Positions 25,241 to 35,097 of a stretch of 55,660 nucleotides of DNA are shown one piece after another. Made by a program: the position numbers and the translations under genes. The DNA is from an uncultured Opitutia bacterium (GTDB lineage Bacteria; Verrucomicrobiota; Verrucomicrobiia; Opitutales; UBA953). The stretch covers positions 1 through 55,660 of the forward strand of contig CAIOPO010000048.1 in assembly GCA_903860195.1 (NCBI GenBank), given 5' to 3'. Below the pieces are notes generated by a model. The model did not search any database. It worked only from the letters and a program-made list of their open reading frames with translations, and had not been told where the DNA came from. Every line of letters starts with the position of its first letter. The stretch's first letter is position 1.

Positions 25241-26956
25241 ATGCCCGAACACAACGAACCCGAAGAAATCCACGATGAGTCCGAGCCGACGTCCGGCCAG
25301 GACCGCATCGACCAGCGCAAGATCGCGGAGGAGGCCGCGCGCCGCCGCAAGGAGCTCCCGCTCCTCCAGCGCATCGTCAAGCACTTCTCCAAGGACCGCG
25401 CCAACTTCCGCGAGCTCGTCATCAACGGCGAGACCTTGGAGAAGCGCGTCGCCCTGCTGACCAACGGCGTCCTCGACAAGTTCGAGATCGAGCACAAGGG
25501 CGAGAACCGCATGGTCGGCGCGGTCTTCAAGGGCCGCGTCCAGAACCTCGAGGCCGGCCTGAAGGCGGCCTTCGTCGACATCGGCCAGCCCAAGAACGCC
25601 TTCCTGCATTACTGGGACATGCTTCCCGCGGCCAATGACTCGCAGGTCGAATTCATCCGCGACAACGAGTCCGCCGAGCAGAAGCAGCGCAAGGCCCGTT
25701 ACCAGGCGAAGGACATCCCCCAGCTCTTCCCGGCCGGCTCCGACATCGTCATCCAGGTCGTCAAGGACCAGATCGGCACCAAGGGTCCCCGTTCGACGAC
25801 CAACATCGCGCTCCCCGGGCGTTACGTGGTGCTGATGCCCTTCAGCGGCGCCTGCGGCGTCTCCCGCAAGATCGAGGACGCCTCCGAGCGGGAACGGCTC
25901 AAGGACATCCTCCGTTCCCTCACCATCCCCGAGGGCATGGGCGTGATCATCCGCACCGCGGGCGAGGGCAAGCAGGCCCGCTGGTTCGTGCGCGACCTGC
26001 ACATGCTCCTGCTGCGCTGGCAGAAGATCGTCGAGAAGATCAACCAGCCCGACCGCCGCCCCGTGCTCCTGCACAGCGAGCCCGGGCTCATCGAGCGCAC
26101 CGTCCGCGACTTCCTCACGGAGGAGGTCGACCGCATCCTCGTCGACAACGAGGAGGACTTCCGCCTGGTGCAGGAGCTGGTCGGCGAGGTTTCGCCCCGT
26201 TCACGGAGCCGGGTGGAGCTCTACTCGGACCCCATCCCGGTCTTCGAGCGCTACAACATCGAGCGCCAGATCGAGCAGCTCTTCCAGCGCCGGGTGCCGC
26301 TGCCCAGCGGCGGTGAGATCGTCATCGACGAGACCGAGGCCCTTACGGCCATCGACGTCAACACCGGCTCGCACAAGGGCGCCGGCAAGGACGGCAAGGA
26401 CTACATCGTCCAGGCGAACCTTGAGGCGGTGACCGAGGCGGCCCGCCAGATCCAGCTCCGCAACCTCGGCGGCCTGATCATGATCGACACGATCGACATG
26501 AAGAACCCGAAGGACCGCAAGAAGGTCTTCGACCAGCTCCGGGAGGCGATGGAGAACGACCGGGCCAAGCATCAGATCCTCCCCATCTCCCAGCTGGGCG
26601 TGCTGCAGATGACGCGCCAGCGTCACACCGAGTCGAACACCACCTCGATGTACACCGGCTGCCCGCACTGCCAGGGGCGCGGCATCGTGAAGAACCCCCG
26701 GACGGTCTCGGTCGAGGTCCAGCGCAAGCTGCTCAGCGTCATCCGCAAGCTGCGCGAGACCCACGGCCCTGACAAGGAGCTGGAGATCAACATCCTCCTC
26801 CATCCGGTCAACCTCGAGCGGATCGTCACCGAGGACCGCGACTTCTTCCGGGACCTCATGAAGTCCTGCAAGGTGCGCCTCGGCACCAAGGCCGACCCCA
26901 CCTACAGCGTCGAATCGTTCCGGCTCTTCGACGCCTCAGGCAAGGAGCTGCGCTGA
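25241..26956 (+). CDS. rng: Ribonuclease E/G
   Basis: A 571-residue endoribonuclease of the RNase E/G family for rRNA maturation and mRNA decay. After a charged N-terminal extension (1-60) there is an S1 domain (about 90-185, with GAVFKGRVQNLEAGLKAAFVDIG), the RNase H/DNase I-like catalytic core with the metal-binding aspartates D372 (AIDVNTG) and D416 (IDTIDM), and the zinc-link CPHC at 474-477. There is no long disordered scaffold tail, so it resembles RNase G in architecture. It is 7 bp after rodA and probably co-transcribed with it. Its last 21 bp overlap the convergent ATPase gene. Confidence 0.94.
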   Translation: MPEHNEPEEIHDESEPTSGQDRIDQRKIAEEAARRRKELPLLQRIVKHFSKDRANFRELVINGETLEKRVALLTNGVLDKFEIEHKGENRMVGAVFKGRVQNLEAGLKAAFVDIGQPKNAFLHYWDMLPAANDSQVEFIRDNESAEQKQRKARYQAKDIPQLFPAGSDIVIQVVKDQIGTKGPRSTTNIALPGRYVVLMPFSGACGVSRKIEDASERERLKDILRSLTIPEGMGVIIRTAGEGKQARWFVRDLHMLLLRWQKIVEKINQPDRRPVLLHSEPGLIERTVRDFLTEEVDRILVDNEEDFRLVQELVGEVSPRSRSRVELYSDPIPVFERYNIERQIEQLFQRRVPLPSGGEIVIDETEALTAIDVNTGSHKGAGKDGKDYIVQANLEAVTEAARQIQLRNLGGLIMIDTIDMKNPKDRKKVFDQLREAMENDRAKHQILPISQLGVLQMTRQRHTESNTTSMYTGCPHCQGRGIVKNPRTVSVEVQRKLLSVIRKLRETHGPDKELEINILLHPVNLERIVTEDRDFFRDLMKSCKVRLGTKADPTYSVESFRLFDASGKELR

Positions 26957-28840
26957 CCGGCGGGACGGCCGGAAGGCCAGCAGGCGCAGCCCGTTAAGGC
27001 AGACCAGGACGGTGCTGCCCTCGTGCACCGCCACGCCCAGCGTGAGCGGGGCGCCCGCGACGATGACGTAGCAGGCCATGCCGAGGGCGGCGCCGACCGA
27101 GATCGCCACGTTGACGCGGATGGCGCGCCGGGCGGCCCGGCTCAGTTCGATCGCGTCGACCAGTCGGCCGATGCGGTCGTCCGGCAGGACGACGTCGCTC
27201 GATTCCAGGGCGGCGTCGCTGCCGCGTCCTCCCATCCCGACCGCCACGTCCGCCGCCGCCAGGCCGGGCGCGTCGTTCACGCCGTCGCCGACCATGGCCA
27301 CGACCCGCCCCTCCGCCGAGAGCGCGCGGATCGCGGCCATCTTGGCGTCGGGGGTGAGCGCCGCCAGATAGGAGCCCACCCCGACCTGCTTCGCCGCCGC
27401 CGCGGCCGCCTCCTCGCGGTCTCCCGTCAGCATCACGGTCCTGACGCCCCGGCGGGCGAGTTCGGCGAGCGTCGGGGCGCTCTCCTCACGGATGCGGTCG
27501 ACCAGCGTGGCGCGCACGGTCACGACCCCGTCCGAAGCCCAGACCTCGCTGACGATCGCGCCCGGATCGACCGCCGCCGGCGGCAGCCCCGGACAGCCCG
27601 CGAACTCGCGGGTGCCGGCCGCCCATCGTCGTCCGTCGACCGTCCCCGACACTCCCAGTCCCGGCGACACGGAGAGTCCGCCCACGGGCAGCCTGCGGGC
27701 GCCTTCCTTCTCGCAGGCCCGCACGATGCCGGGCGCGAAGGGGTGCGTCGTCCCGGCTTCGAGGGAGAGCAGGGCGGAGAGGGCGCGCATCCGGTCGGCG
27801 TCGCGCGGCTCGACTTCCAGCGCGGCCACCTCGGGCTCGCCGGCCGTCAGCGTCCCGGTCTTGTCAAAGCAGACGCAGTCGACGTCGGCCAGCCGTTCCA
27901 CGGCGGCGCCGCCGCGGAAAAGGATGCCGTTGCGCGCGCCGGCCGCGATCGCCGCGAGCACCGCGGACGGAACGGACAGCACCAGGGCGCACGGGCTCAG
28001 GACCACGAGCAGCGTCAGTGAGCGGTAGAGGGCCGACTCCTCGCCGCCCGTCGCCGGCGATCCCGCCGCGATCCGCGCGGCGAAGAACGCCGCGCTGACC
28101 GCGATCGTGAAGACCGCGTACCGGTCGCCCCACCGGTCGATGGCGCGTTGCGCCGGGGCCTTGCTCTCCTGCGCCACCCTGATCAGGCGCACGATCCGGT
28201 GAAGCGCGCTGTCCTCCTGCCGGCGGAGCACCTTGCCGACCAGCCGGCCCCAGCCGTTGAGCGTCCCGCCCGACAGGGGGTCTCCCGGGCCCTTGCGCAC
28301 CGGACGGGCCTCGCCCGTGAGCGTCGACTCGTCGATTTCGCTGGCGCCGGACTCCGTCAGGCAGTCGGCGGGAATCAGCTCCCCCGGAAGCACCGCGACG
28401 CGGTCTCCCGGCCGCAGTGATTCCACCGGCACCTCGGTCTCCGCGCCCTCCGGCGTGATCAGCCGGGCCCGTCGCGGCGAGCGGTCCAGGAGGGCCTCGA
28501 TGGCGCCGCGCGTCCTCGCCATCGCGAACCGTTCGATGGCGCCGGCGGTCGAGAACAGGAACAGCAGCAGCGTGGCCTCCAGGGGCTGGCCGAGCGTCCA
28601 GGCCCCGCCGGCGGCGATGAGCATCAGCAGGTGGACGTCGATGCGGCGCGCGCGCAGGGCGGCCCAGGCCTCGCGCGCGGCCTCCCATCCTCCGGCCGCG
28701 CAGGCGGCGACGGCCAGGGCGCGCGCGGTTACGCCGTCCGCGGCCGCCGCGAGTCCGCCGAGCGTCCCGCACGCCGCCGCCAGGGCCGCCTCACGTCTCC
28801 AGCCTGCGGTCGCTCCGCGTTCCGCGTCTTGAGCGCACAT
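26936..28840 (-). CDS. P1B-4-type heavy-metal-transporting P-type ATPase
   Basis: A 634-residue inner-membrane metal exporter. The actuator motif is TGEA (about 175-178), the transmembrane metal motif SPC (282-284), the phosphorylated aspartate D326 of DKTGTLT, the P-domain hinge GDGVNDAPGL, and HEGST at about 606-610 in the penultimate membrane segment. SPC plus HEG(G/S)T defines group P1B-4 (Co/Fe/Zn/Ni-type efflux), and the absence of an N-terminal heavy-metal-associated domain fits. A TTG start at 28879 is possible; the ATG at 28840 is preferred. It overlaps the RNase E/G stop by 21 bp, convergently. The metal is not predictable from sequence alone. Confidence 0.92.
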   Translation of the reverse strand: MCAQDAERGATAGWRREAALAAACGTLGGLAAAADGVTARALAVAACAAGGWEAAREAWAALRARRIDVHLLMLIAAGGAWTLGQPLEATLLLFLFSTAGAIERFAMARTRGAIEALLDRSPRRARLITPEGAETEVPVESLRPGDRVAVLPGELIPADCLTESGASEIDESTLTGEARPVRKGPGDPLSGGTLNGWGRLVGKVLRRQEDSALHRIVRLIRVAQESKAPAQRAIDRWGDRYAVFTIAVSAAFFAARIAAGSPATGGEESALYRSLTLLVVLSPCALVLSVPSAVLAAIAAGARNGILFRGGAAVERLADVDCVCFDKTGTLTAGEPEVAALEVEPRDADRMRALSALLSLEAGTTHPFAPGIVRACEKEGARRLPVGGLSVSPGLGVSGTVDGRRWAAGTREFAGCPGLPPAAVDPGAIVSEVWASDGVVTVRATLVDRIREESAPTLAELARRGVRTVMLTGDREEAAAAAAKQVGVGSYLAALTPDAKMAAIRALSAEGRVVAMVGDGVNDAPGLAAADVAVGMGGRGSDAALESSDVVLPDDRIGRLVDAIELSRAARRAIRVNVAISVGAALGMACYVIVAGAPLTLGVAVHEGSTVLVCLNGLRLLAFRPSRRSAQLLA

Positions 28841-28963
28841 CGCGCGTCCGAAGATGCGGCGCGCCCGCGCTTGCGTCAATCGCGGTCGCGTATCCGATTC
28901 GCGTTTACAACTCGTCCGTCGCTCGCTCCGGAACGGCGCTCCGACGGCGGGTGAAATTTCCTC

Positions 28964-28991
28964 TTGCGCATTCGCGCACGTCTCCTAATAA
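28964..28991 (+). promoter_or_regulatory. Candidate sigma-70-type promoter for the RHH gene
   Basis: TTGCGC (28964-28969) and TAATAA (28986-28991) are separated by 16 bp. Transcription would start near 28998, some 17 bases before the GTG at 29015. That argues against the TTG at 28964 as the translation start. Confidence 0.55.
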
Positions 28992-29014
28992 GGTTGCCAA
29001 GAGTTGACCGCGAC

Positions 29015-29410
29015 GTGACGAACCGAACCGAACCCCTCAGCGAAAGTCTCATCACCGTGTCGCTTCCCGCGAAGCTCCACTCCGAGACCGTCGCCTTCCA
29101 GCAGAGGTCGGGCTTCGCCACTCTCTCCGAAGCGATCCGGCACGCGCTGGACCGCTTCACCGACTCCCGTCACGACCTGGAGGCCCCCCGGTCGCGCCAA
29201 GTTTCTTTCCGAGTACCGTCGGAGCTCCGCAGCAGGATCACCCGCCAGGCGCGCAACGCCCGGGTGAGCGTGGGGCGAATCGTCAGGGTGGCGCTTCAGG
29301 CGCTGCCCTTTAACCCAACAACGACCCAAAATAAGGAAAAAACTATGGCTAAGAAGAAGGCCGCCAAGAAGAAGGGCGCCAAGAAGGCCACCAAGTCCAA
29401 GAAGAAGTAA
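29015..29410 (+). CDS. Double ribbon-helix-helix protein with lysine-rich histone-like tail
   Basis: A 131-residue protein. Two ribbon-helix-helix-like units are visible: strand ITVSLP plus two helices (13-48, LSEAIRHALDRF) and strand QVSFRVP plus two helices (62-97, VGRIVRVALQAL). RHH proteins bind DNA through the paired strands; two in one chain could form a pseudo-dimer. Residues 111-131 are almost only Lys and Ala (MAKKKAAKKK at the start), like the tails of chlamydial histone-like proteins. That tail begins with a Met preceded by AAGGA, a good ribosome binding site, so a 21-residue peptide could also be made separately from 29345. The GTG start is chosen from the promoter position. Neither function is established. 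Confidence 0.62.
   Translation: MTNRTEPLSESLITVSLPAKLHSETVAFQQRSGFATLSEAIRHALDRFTDSRHDLEAPRSRQVSFRVPSELRSRITRQARNARVSVGRIVRVALQALPFNPTTTQNKEKTMAKKKAAKKKGAKKATKSKKK
29345..29410 (+). CDS. Possible separate 21-residue Lys/Ala-rich peptide (in-frame internal start)
   Basis: The ATG at 29345 lies in frame within the RHH gene and is preceded by AAGGA with an 8-base spacer, stronger than most start sites in this window. The peptide would be the basic tail alone (12 lysines). It is either the C-terminal tail of the RHH protein, a separate peptide, or both. Confidence 0.35.
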   Translation: MAKKKAAKKKGAKKATKSKKK

Positions 29411-29418
29411 TTCTTCTT
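29399..29418 (+). repeat. Stem-loop with the stop codon in a GTAA loop
   Basis: AAGAAGAA (29399-29406) pairs with TTCTTCTT (29411-29418). The four-base loop GTAA, of the GNRA type, contains the TAA stop codon of the lysine-rich tail. There is no T-tract after it, so it is not a normal terminator. Confidence 0.6.
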
Positions 29419-29466
29419 AGACTTTCCGTCCTTCGGGGCGGGTGGCGCCGGCTCAGCCGGTCAAAC

Positions 29467-29498
29467 AAGGACCCTCGCAAGGGGGTCCTTTTCTTTTT
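29467..29498 (+). terminator. Rho-independent terminator after the RHH gene
   Basis: AAGGACCC (29467-29474) and GGGTCCTT (29483-29490), 8-bp stem with an 8-base loop, followed by TTCTTTTT. Confidence 0.9.
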
Positions 29499-29564
29499 CC
29501 CACGTCCTGCCCCGAATGGGCTTGAAAACGCCCGTCCGGGCGGGGTTTCTTGTGGAACTGACCT

Positions 29565-30818
<1,254 letters not shown>

Positions 30819-30891
30819 ACGCCGCCGCTTCGGCGGCCGGCCCTTGGGACTTGCCACCCGCCGACCCGCGGGCAGGATGGGTCCGTTCATC

Positions 30892-31665
30892 ATGAAGAAG
30901 CCCGCCATCACCGCCCTCGCGCTCGCAGTCTGCGGGGGCGCCTCCGGCCAGGAGGCCGCCAAGCAGCTAGACTCCGCCCAGTTCGCCAAGGACCTCTCCG
31001 TCCGCGCCGAATTCTCCTGGCAGGCCAAGAACGTCTTCCGCGGCAAGGAGCGCTCGGACGAGGACGGCCTCATCCAGAACAAGATCGGCATCGAATATTT
31101 CGTTCCCGGCCTCAGCGGCCTTTCCGCCTACGCCACCTTCTTCAACGCCGACGACCTTGAGCGCTCCTACGCCTACGGCCTGCGCAAGTCCGTCGGGGAC
31201 GCGGTGGTCGACGCCGGTTTCCTGAGGATGACTTCGCCCAGCGCCAAGTTCTTCAACGGCGCCCAGGGCTTCACCCAGCTCCGCAATGAGGACGAGGTCT
31301 ACCTCGGCATCGTGCTGCCCAAGTCCTTCCTCCAGCCCGCGCTTTACGCGAACTACGGCTTCAACCTCGACCAGATCGTGGTCGAAGGATCCCTGTACCA
31401 TGAGTTCAAGGAGGTCGGCCCGTTCAAGCTGGACATGACCCTCCGCGGCTTCGTGGGCACCATCGCCGCGAACGACGCCCTGGATGACGGTTCCGGCGCC
31501 CAGAACGGGTATGCTTACGCCGGAGCCGGCCTCGATTTCTCCAAGCAGGTCGGTCAGGGCTCCGTCATCGGGGTCGGCGTCAATTACGCCGTCAACAACG
31601 ACGAACAGCCCGCCACCCGGGAGTCCCAGGTCTGGACCGGGGTCTTCGCCAAGTTCAGGTTCTGA
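30892..31665 (+). CDS. Outer-membrane beta-barrel protein (TorF-like)
   Basis: A 257-residue secreted protein. The signal peptide MKKPAITALALAVCGGASG is followed by a polar linker and by alternating amphipathic strands: SVRAEFSWQAKNVFRGKE, a NVFRG-type motif recalling TorF/Gcw_chp outer-membrane proteins, and a last strand ending in an aromatic Phe (FAKFRF). About 10-12 strands fit the length. The ATG at 30892 is preferred over 30877; GGCAGG lies upstream of the first. The function is unknown. It follows icd by 73 bp and ends at a strong terminator. Confidence 0.75.
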   Translation: MKKPAITALALAVCGGASGQEAAKQLDSAQFAKDLSVRAEFSWQAKNVFRGKERSDEDGLIQNKIGIEYFVPGLSGLSAYATFFNADDLERSYAYGLRKSVGDAVVDAGFLRMTSPSAKFFNGAQGFTQLRNEDEVYLGIVLPKSFLQPALYANYGFNLDQIVVEGSLYHEFKEVGPFKLDMTLRGFVGTIAANDALDDGSGAQNGYAYAGAGLDFSKQVGQGSVIGVGVNYAVNNDEQPATRESQVWTGVFAKFRF

Positions 31666-31714
31666 GGCCTTCCCGGGGTCCCTCCCGGTCCGAGGGGAGC
31701 TCCAGAGGGGGCAG

Positions 31715-31736
31715 GGGGCTGAAAAAGCCCCTTTTA
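31715..31736 (+). terminator. Rho-independent terminator after the outer-membrane protein gene
   Basis: GGGGCT (31715-31720), loop GAAAA, AGCCCC (31726-31731), followed by TTTTA. Confidence 0.85.
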
Positions 31737-31744
31737 TTCGGGTG

Positions 31745-31770
31745 TTGACGAGCATGGGGGCGTTCCCATG
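31745..31770 (+). promoter_or_regulatory. rplM leader: -35 hexamer and hairpin
   Basis: TTGACG (31745-31750) is a near-consensus -35. The next bases form the perfect inverted repeat CATGGG (31753-31758) and CCCATG (31765-31770). No good -10 is visible at the expected spacing, so the repeat may be either promoter DNA or part of the L13 mRNA leader. It ends 18 bases before the rplM start, which lacks a Shine-Dalgarno sequence. Confidence 0.45.
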
Positions 31771-31788
31771 TTCCCGCTTTCCCTCTTT

Positions 31789-32232
31789 ATGAAGACCACG
31801 CTCGCCAAGAACGTCCAGCTCAAGGACAAGACCTGGTACGTCGTTGACGCCAAGGACCAGCACCTCGGCCGTCTGGCGGTCAGGATCGCCAACGTGCTCC
31901 GCGGCCGTCACAAGCCGACCTACACCCCCCACGTCGACACCGGCGACTACGTCGTCGTCATCAACGCCGACAAGGTGGTCCTCACCGGTTCCAAGGAGCT
32001 GGACAAGACCTACATGTTCTACACCGGCTGGGTCGGCACCTCCTATCGTCGCACCGTGGCCGCCATGCGCGCCCGTCGCCCGGAATTCATCGTCACCCAT
32101 GCCGTCAAGGGCATGCTCCCGAAGAACCGCCTCTCCAATGACATGCTCCGCAAGCTCCGGGTCTTCGCCGGGGAGAAGCACGGCATCGAGGCCTCCAAGC
32201 TGCAGCCGCTTCCGGTCCTGCCCCGCGGCTGA
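31789..32232 (+). CDS. rplM: 50S ribosomal protein L13
   Basis: A 147-residue large-subunit protein that binds 23S rRNA early in assembly. WYVVDAKDQHLGRLAVRIANVLRGRHKPTYTPH, VVVINADKVVLTG and the C-terminal MLPKNRL with LRVFAGEKHGIEASKL are family hallmarks. The ATG at 31789 gives the conserved start MKTTLAKN; a start at 31768 would add seven residues. It is paired with rpsI as in most bacteria. Confidence 0.97.
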   Translation: MKTTLAKNVQLKDKTWYVVDAKDQHLGRLAVRIANVLRGRHKPTYTPHVDTGDYVVVINADKVVLTGSKELDKTYMFYTGWVGTSYRRTVAAMRARRPEFIVTHAVKGMLPKNRLSNDMLRKLRVFAGEKHGIEASKLQPLPVLPRG

Positions 32233-32251
32233 TACCATCTTCCTGAAGTAA

Positions 32252-32650
32252 ATGAGCGCCAAGTCCTCCGCCATCACCGCCGTCGGCCGTCGCAAGACCG
32301 CCTCGGCCCGCGTCCGCCTCACCCGCGGCACCGGATCCATCTCCATCAACGGCCGTCCGGCCGAGGAGTACCTTTACACGGAGGCCCTGGTCAAGTCGGC
32401 CACCCAGCCCATCCGCACCGCCGGCCTCGAGGGTCAGGTGGACGTCAGCGTCAACGTCATCGGCGGCGGACCCAACGGTCAGGCCGGAGCCATCTCCCAT
32501 GGCCTCGCCCGCGCCATCCAGAAGCTCGACGCCGGACTCCGGGCCCCCCTCAAGAAGGAAGGCCTGCTGACCCGCGACGGACGCATGCGCGAGCGCAAGA
32601 AGCCCGGCCGCCCCGGCGCCCGCAAGCGCTTCCAGTTCTCGAAGCGCTGA
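32252..32650 (+). CDS. rpsI: 30S ribosomal protein S9
   Basis: A 132-residue small-subunit protein whose C-terminal basic tail reaches the P-site tRNA. AVGRRKTASARVRL (10-23), GGGPNGQAGAISHGLARAI, LTRDGRMRERKKPGRPGARK and the terminal FSKR are diagnostic. It follows rplM by 19 bp and is closed by a terminator. Confidence 0.97.
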   Translation: MSAKSSAITAVGRRKTASARVRLTRGTGSISINGRPAEEYLYTEALVKSATQPIRTAGLEGQVDVSVNVIGGGPNGQAGAISHGLARAIQKLDAGLRAPLKKEGLLTRDGRMRERKKPGRPGARKRFQFSKR

Positions 32651-32672
32651 GCTTCCTGGACAGGAAACGAAG

Positions 32673-32700
32673 AGGCCCCGGCACCCCGGGGCCTTTCTTT
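32673..32700 (+). terminator. Rho-independent terminator of rplM-rpsI
   Basis: AGGCCCCGG (32673-32681) and CCGGGGCCT (32686-32694), 9-bp stem with a 4-base loop, then TTCTTTTT. Confidence 0.9.
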
Positions 32701-32748
32701 TTCCGTGTCCCCGGGACCTCCCTCCCTTAATCCTTCCATCGTACAGCC

Positions 32749-33798
32749 ATGTCACAGTCCGTCATCAAGGTCGGCGTCGTCGGCGCCTCCGGTTACACCG
32801 GCGAGGAGCTCGTCCGGGTGCTCGCGCGGCATCCCCGCGTGCGGCTCGCCGCCGTCTGCTCGCGCAGTCTCGCGGGCAAGTCCGTCGCCGACGAGCTCCC
32901 TCGGCTGAGGGGGATCGTGGATCCCGCCCTGAAGTTCTCCGCCTCCTCTCCCGAGGAGTGCGCCGCTTCCGACGTCGACGCCTGGTTCCTGGCCTTGCCT
33001 CACGGCGTGGCCGCGGAGTACGCACGGCCGCTCGTGGCGGCCGGGCGCCGGGTGCTGGACCTTTCGGCCGACTTCCGGCTGCGCGACCTCGCCTCATACC
33101 GGAAGCATTACGGTCATGAGCATCCCGCGCCCGAGCTGGCCGCCGCGGCGCGCTACGTGATTCCCGAACTGCAGTCCGACACGTCCTGGAAGTCCGCTCC
33201 GCTGATCGCCTGTCCGGGCTGCTACCCCACGAGCATCCAGGTGCCGGTCGTCCCGCTCCTGCGCGCCGGGCTCCTGCGGCCCGAGCCGGGCCGCCTCGTG
33301 ATCAATTCCTGCAGCGGCGTTTCCGGCGCCGGCAAGAAGGCCGAAGTCGCCTACCTCTTCTCGGAGCGGGACGGCTCGATGAAGGCCTACGGCGTCCCCG
33401 GACATCGCCACATCGCCGAGATCGAGGAGCAGTTCGCCGCCGCCGCGGGCGCGCCCGTCGTCGTCCAGTTCAGCCCCCATCTCGCGCCCATGCACCGCGG
33501 CATCGCGACCACGATCGTCGTGCCCGCGCCCGGCGTGACCGCCGCCCAGGTCGAGGAAGTCTGGCGCCGCGCCTATGCCGGACGTCCTTTCGTCACCGTG
33601 CTCGCCTCGGGGGATTTCCCCGACACCGCGCACGTCGCGGGCACCAACCGCGTCGCCTTCTCGGCCGTCGCGGACCCGCGCACCGGCAATCTGGTGATCA
33701 CTTCAGTCATCGACAACCTCCTCAAGGGCGCCGGCGGCCAGGCCGTCCAGTGCCTCAACCTCATCATGGGCTGGGACGAGGCCGAGGGCCTGCGCTGA
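32749..33798 (+). CDS. argC: N-acetyl-gamma-glutamyl-phosphate reductase
   Basis: A 349-residue enzyme reducing N-acetylglutamyl phosphate to the semialdehyde with NADPH, the third step in arginine synthesis. The nucleotide loop is GASGYTGEELVR (12-23), the catalytic cysteine C158 in ACPGCYPTS, and the catalytic His region is GVPGHRHIAEIEEQ. Long (type 1) form. It is first in the argCJBDFG run and probably reads from a promoter just after the rpsI terminator. No ArgR box is recognisable in the 98-bp gap to rpsI. Confidence 0.97.
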   Translation: MSQSVIKVGVVGASGYTGEELVRVLARHPRVRLAAVCSRSLAGKSVADELPRLRGIVDPALKFSASSPEECAASDVDAWFLALPHGVAAEYARPLVAAGRRVLDLSADFRLRDLASYRKHYGHEHPAPELAAAARYVIPELQSDTSWKSAPLIACPGCYPTSIQVPVVPLLRAGLLRPEPGRLVINSCSGVSGAGKKAEVAYLFSERDGSMKAYGVPGHRHIAEIEEQFAAAAGAPVVVQFSPHLAPMHRGIATTIVVPAPGVTAAQVEEVWRRAYAGRPFVTVLASGDFPDTAHVAGTNRVAFSAVADPRTGNLVITSVIDNLLKGAGGQAVQCLNLIMGWDEAEGLR

Positions 33799-33815
33799 CC
33801 CGAGGCAGCTTCCCC

Positions 33816-35042
33816 ATGTCCATCGAGTTCACTGACGATTCTCCCGGCCTGACCGACGTCGCCGGATTCCGCGTGGGCGCCGCCTCGTGCGACATCCGGA
33901 ACAAGGCCAACGGCCGCCTCGACCTCGCGCTCGTGGTCGCCGACCGTCCGTGTTCAGCCGCCGGCGTCTTCACCACGAACGACGTCAAGGCCGCCCCCGT
34001 CCGCTTCTGCCAGCGTCTGCTCGCCGCCGGCGGGCAGGTTCGCGGCATCGTGGGCAACAGCGGCAACGCCAATGCCTGCACCTCCGTCCAAGGTGACGCC
34101 GACGCGGCCGAGACCGCCCGGCTGGCCGCCGCCGCCCTCGGCGCGAAGGACGGCGCGTTCCTCGTCTGCTCGACCGGCCGCATCGGCGAGCTCCTCCCGA
34201 TGGCCAAGGTCGCCGCGGGCGTGAGCGAGGCGGCCGGACGTCTTTCGCGTGACGCCGCCGAGGGCCGTCGGGCGGCGGAAGCCATCCTCACCTCCGACAC
34301 CCGGCCGAAGACCTGCACCGCGCGGTTCACCCATGCGGGCCGGACCGTCACCGTCTCAGGCATCGCCAAGGGCGCCGGCATGATCGAGCCGAACATGGCG
34401 ACCATGCTCGCCTTCGTCTGCACGGACGCCGAGGCGTCCGCCGATTTCCTCAAGGAGGCGCTCCGGTCGGCTTCCGACGCCTCCTTCAACTGCGTGAGCG
34501 TCGACGGCGACATGTCGACCAACGACACCGTCCTCCTGCTGGCCTCCGGCGCCTCCGGCGTCCGGGTGGGCCCCGACGGCGATCCCTCCGCGACGGCGCT
34601 CTTCCGCGAGGCCCTCGGGCGCGTGTGCTTCGCGCTCGCCGAGAAGATCGTCGGGGACGGTGAGAAGATCACCAAGGTCGTCTCCGTCGAGATCGAGGGC
34701 GCCCGCAGCCGCGCCGACGCCGAGAAGATCGCCCGCGCCATCGGCAACTCCCTCCTGGTGAAGTCCTCCTGGTTCGGCGAGGATCCCAACTGGGGCCGTC
34801 TCGCCGACGCCGCCGGCTACGCCCGGACCGGACTCGACGAGGCCCGGCTGGACATCCACTACGGCGACGTGCCCGCCGTGCTCGCCGGCCGGCCCGTCCC
34901 TGAGAACAAGCCCCGCTGGAAGGAGGTCGTGAAGGCCGCCCGTTTCTCCGTGCGGCTGAACCTCCGGCTCGGCGACGGAAAGTTCCGCCTCCTCGCGTCC
35001 GACCTGACCGACGGGTACGTGAACTACAACAAGAGCGAGTGA
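33816..35042 (+). CDS. argJ: Bifunctional ornithine acetyltransferase / N-acetylglutamate synthase
   Basis: A 408-residue Ntn-hydrolase-like enzyme that recycles the acetyl group from N-acetylornithine to glutamate. Self-cleavage is expected between A195 and T196 ([10 protein letters not shown]), T196 being the nucleophile of the beta chain. [40 protein letters not shown] and the C-terminal GYVNYNKSE are conserved. Whether it can also use acetyl-CoA (the bifunctional form) cannot be settled from motifs alone. The ATG at 33816 is 17 bp after argC. Confidence 0.95.
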   Translation: MSIEFTDDSPGLTDVAGFRVGAASCDIRNKANGRLDLALVVADRPCSAAGVFTTNDVKAAPVRFCQRLLAAGGQVRGIVGNSGNANACTSVQGDADAAETARLAAAALGAKDGAFLVCSTGRIGELLPMAKVAAGVSEAAGRLSRDAAEGRRAAEAILTSDTRPKTCTARFTHAGRTVTVSGIAKGAGMIEPNMATMLAFVCTDAEASADFLKEALRSASDASFNCVSVDGDMSTNDTVLLLASGASGVRVGPDGDPSATALFREALGRVCFALAEKIVGDGEKITKVVSVEIEGARSRADAEKIARAIGNSLLVKSSWFGEDPNWGRLADAAGYARTGLDEARLDIHYGDVPAVLAGRPVPENKPRWKEVVKAARFSVRLNLRLGDGKFRLLASDLTDGYVNYNKSE

Positions 35043-35097
35043 GGGCGCTTTTCCGTTTGCCCCCCGTCCCGCGTCCGCAACGCTCCGCCACCGTCAG

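Noticed and set aside
31484-31792. Open frame at the outer-membrane protein/rplM junction
   Set aside because: It covers the end of one gene, a terminator and the rplM leader, and is Ser/Pro-rich without homology.
32651-32748. ArgR operator before argC
   Set aside because: No 18-bp A/T-rich palindrome of the ArgR type is seen; the gap holds the rpsI terminator and a short G/C-rich stretch.
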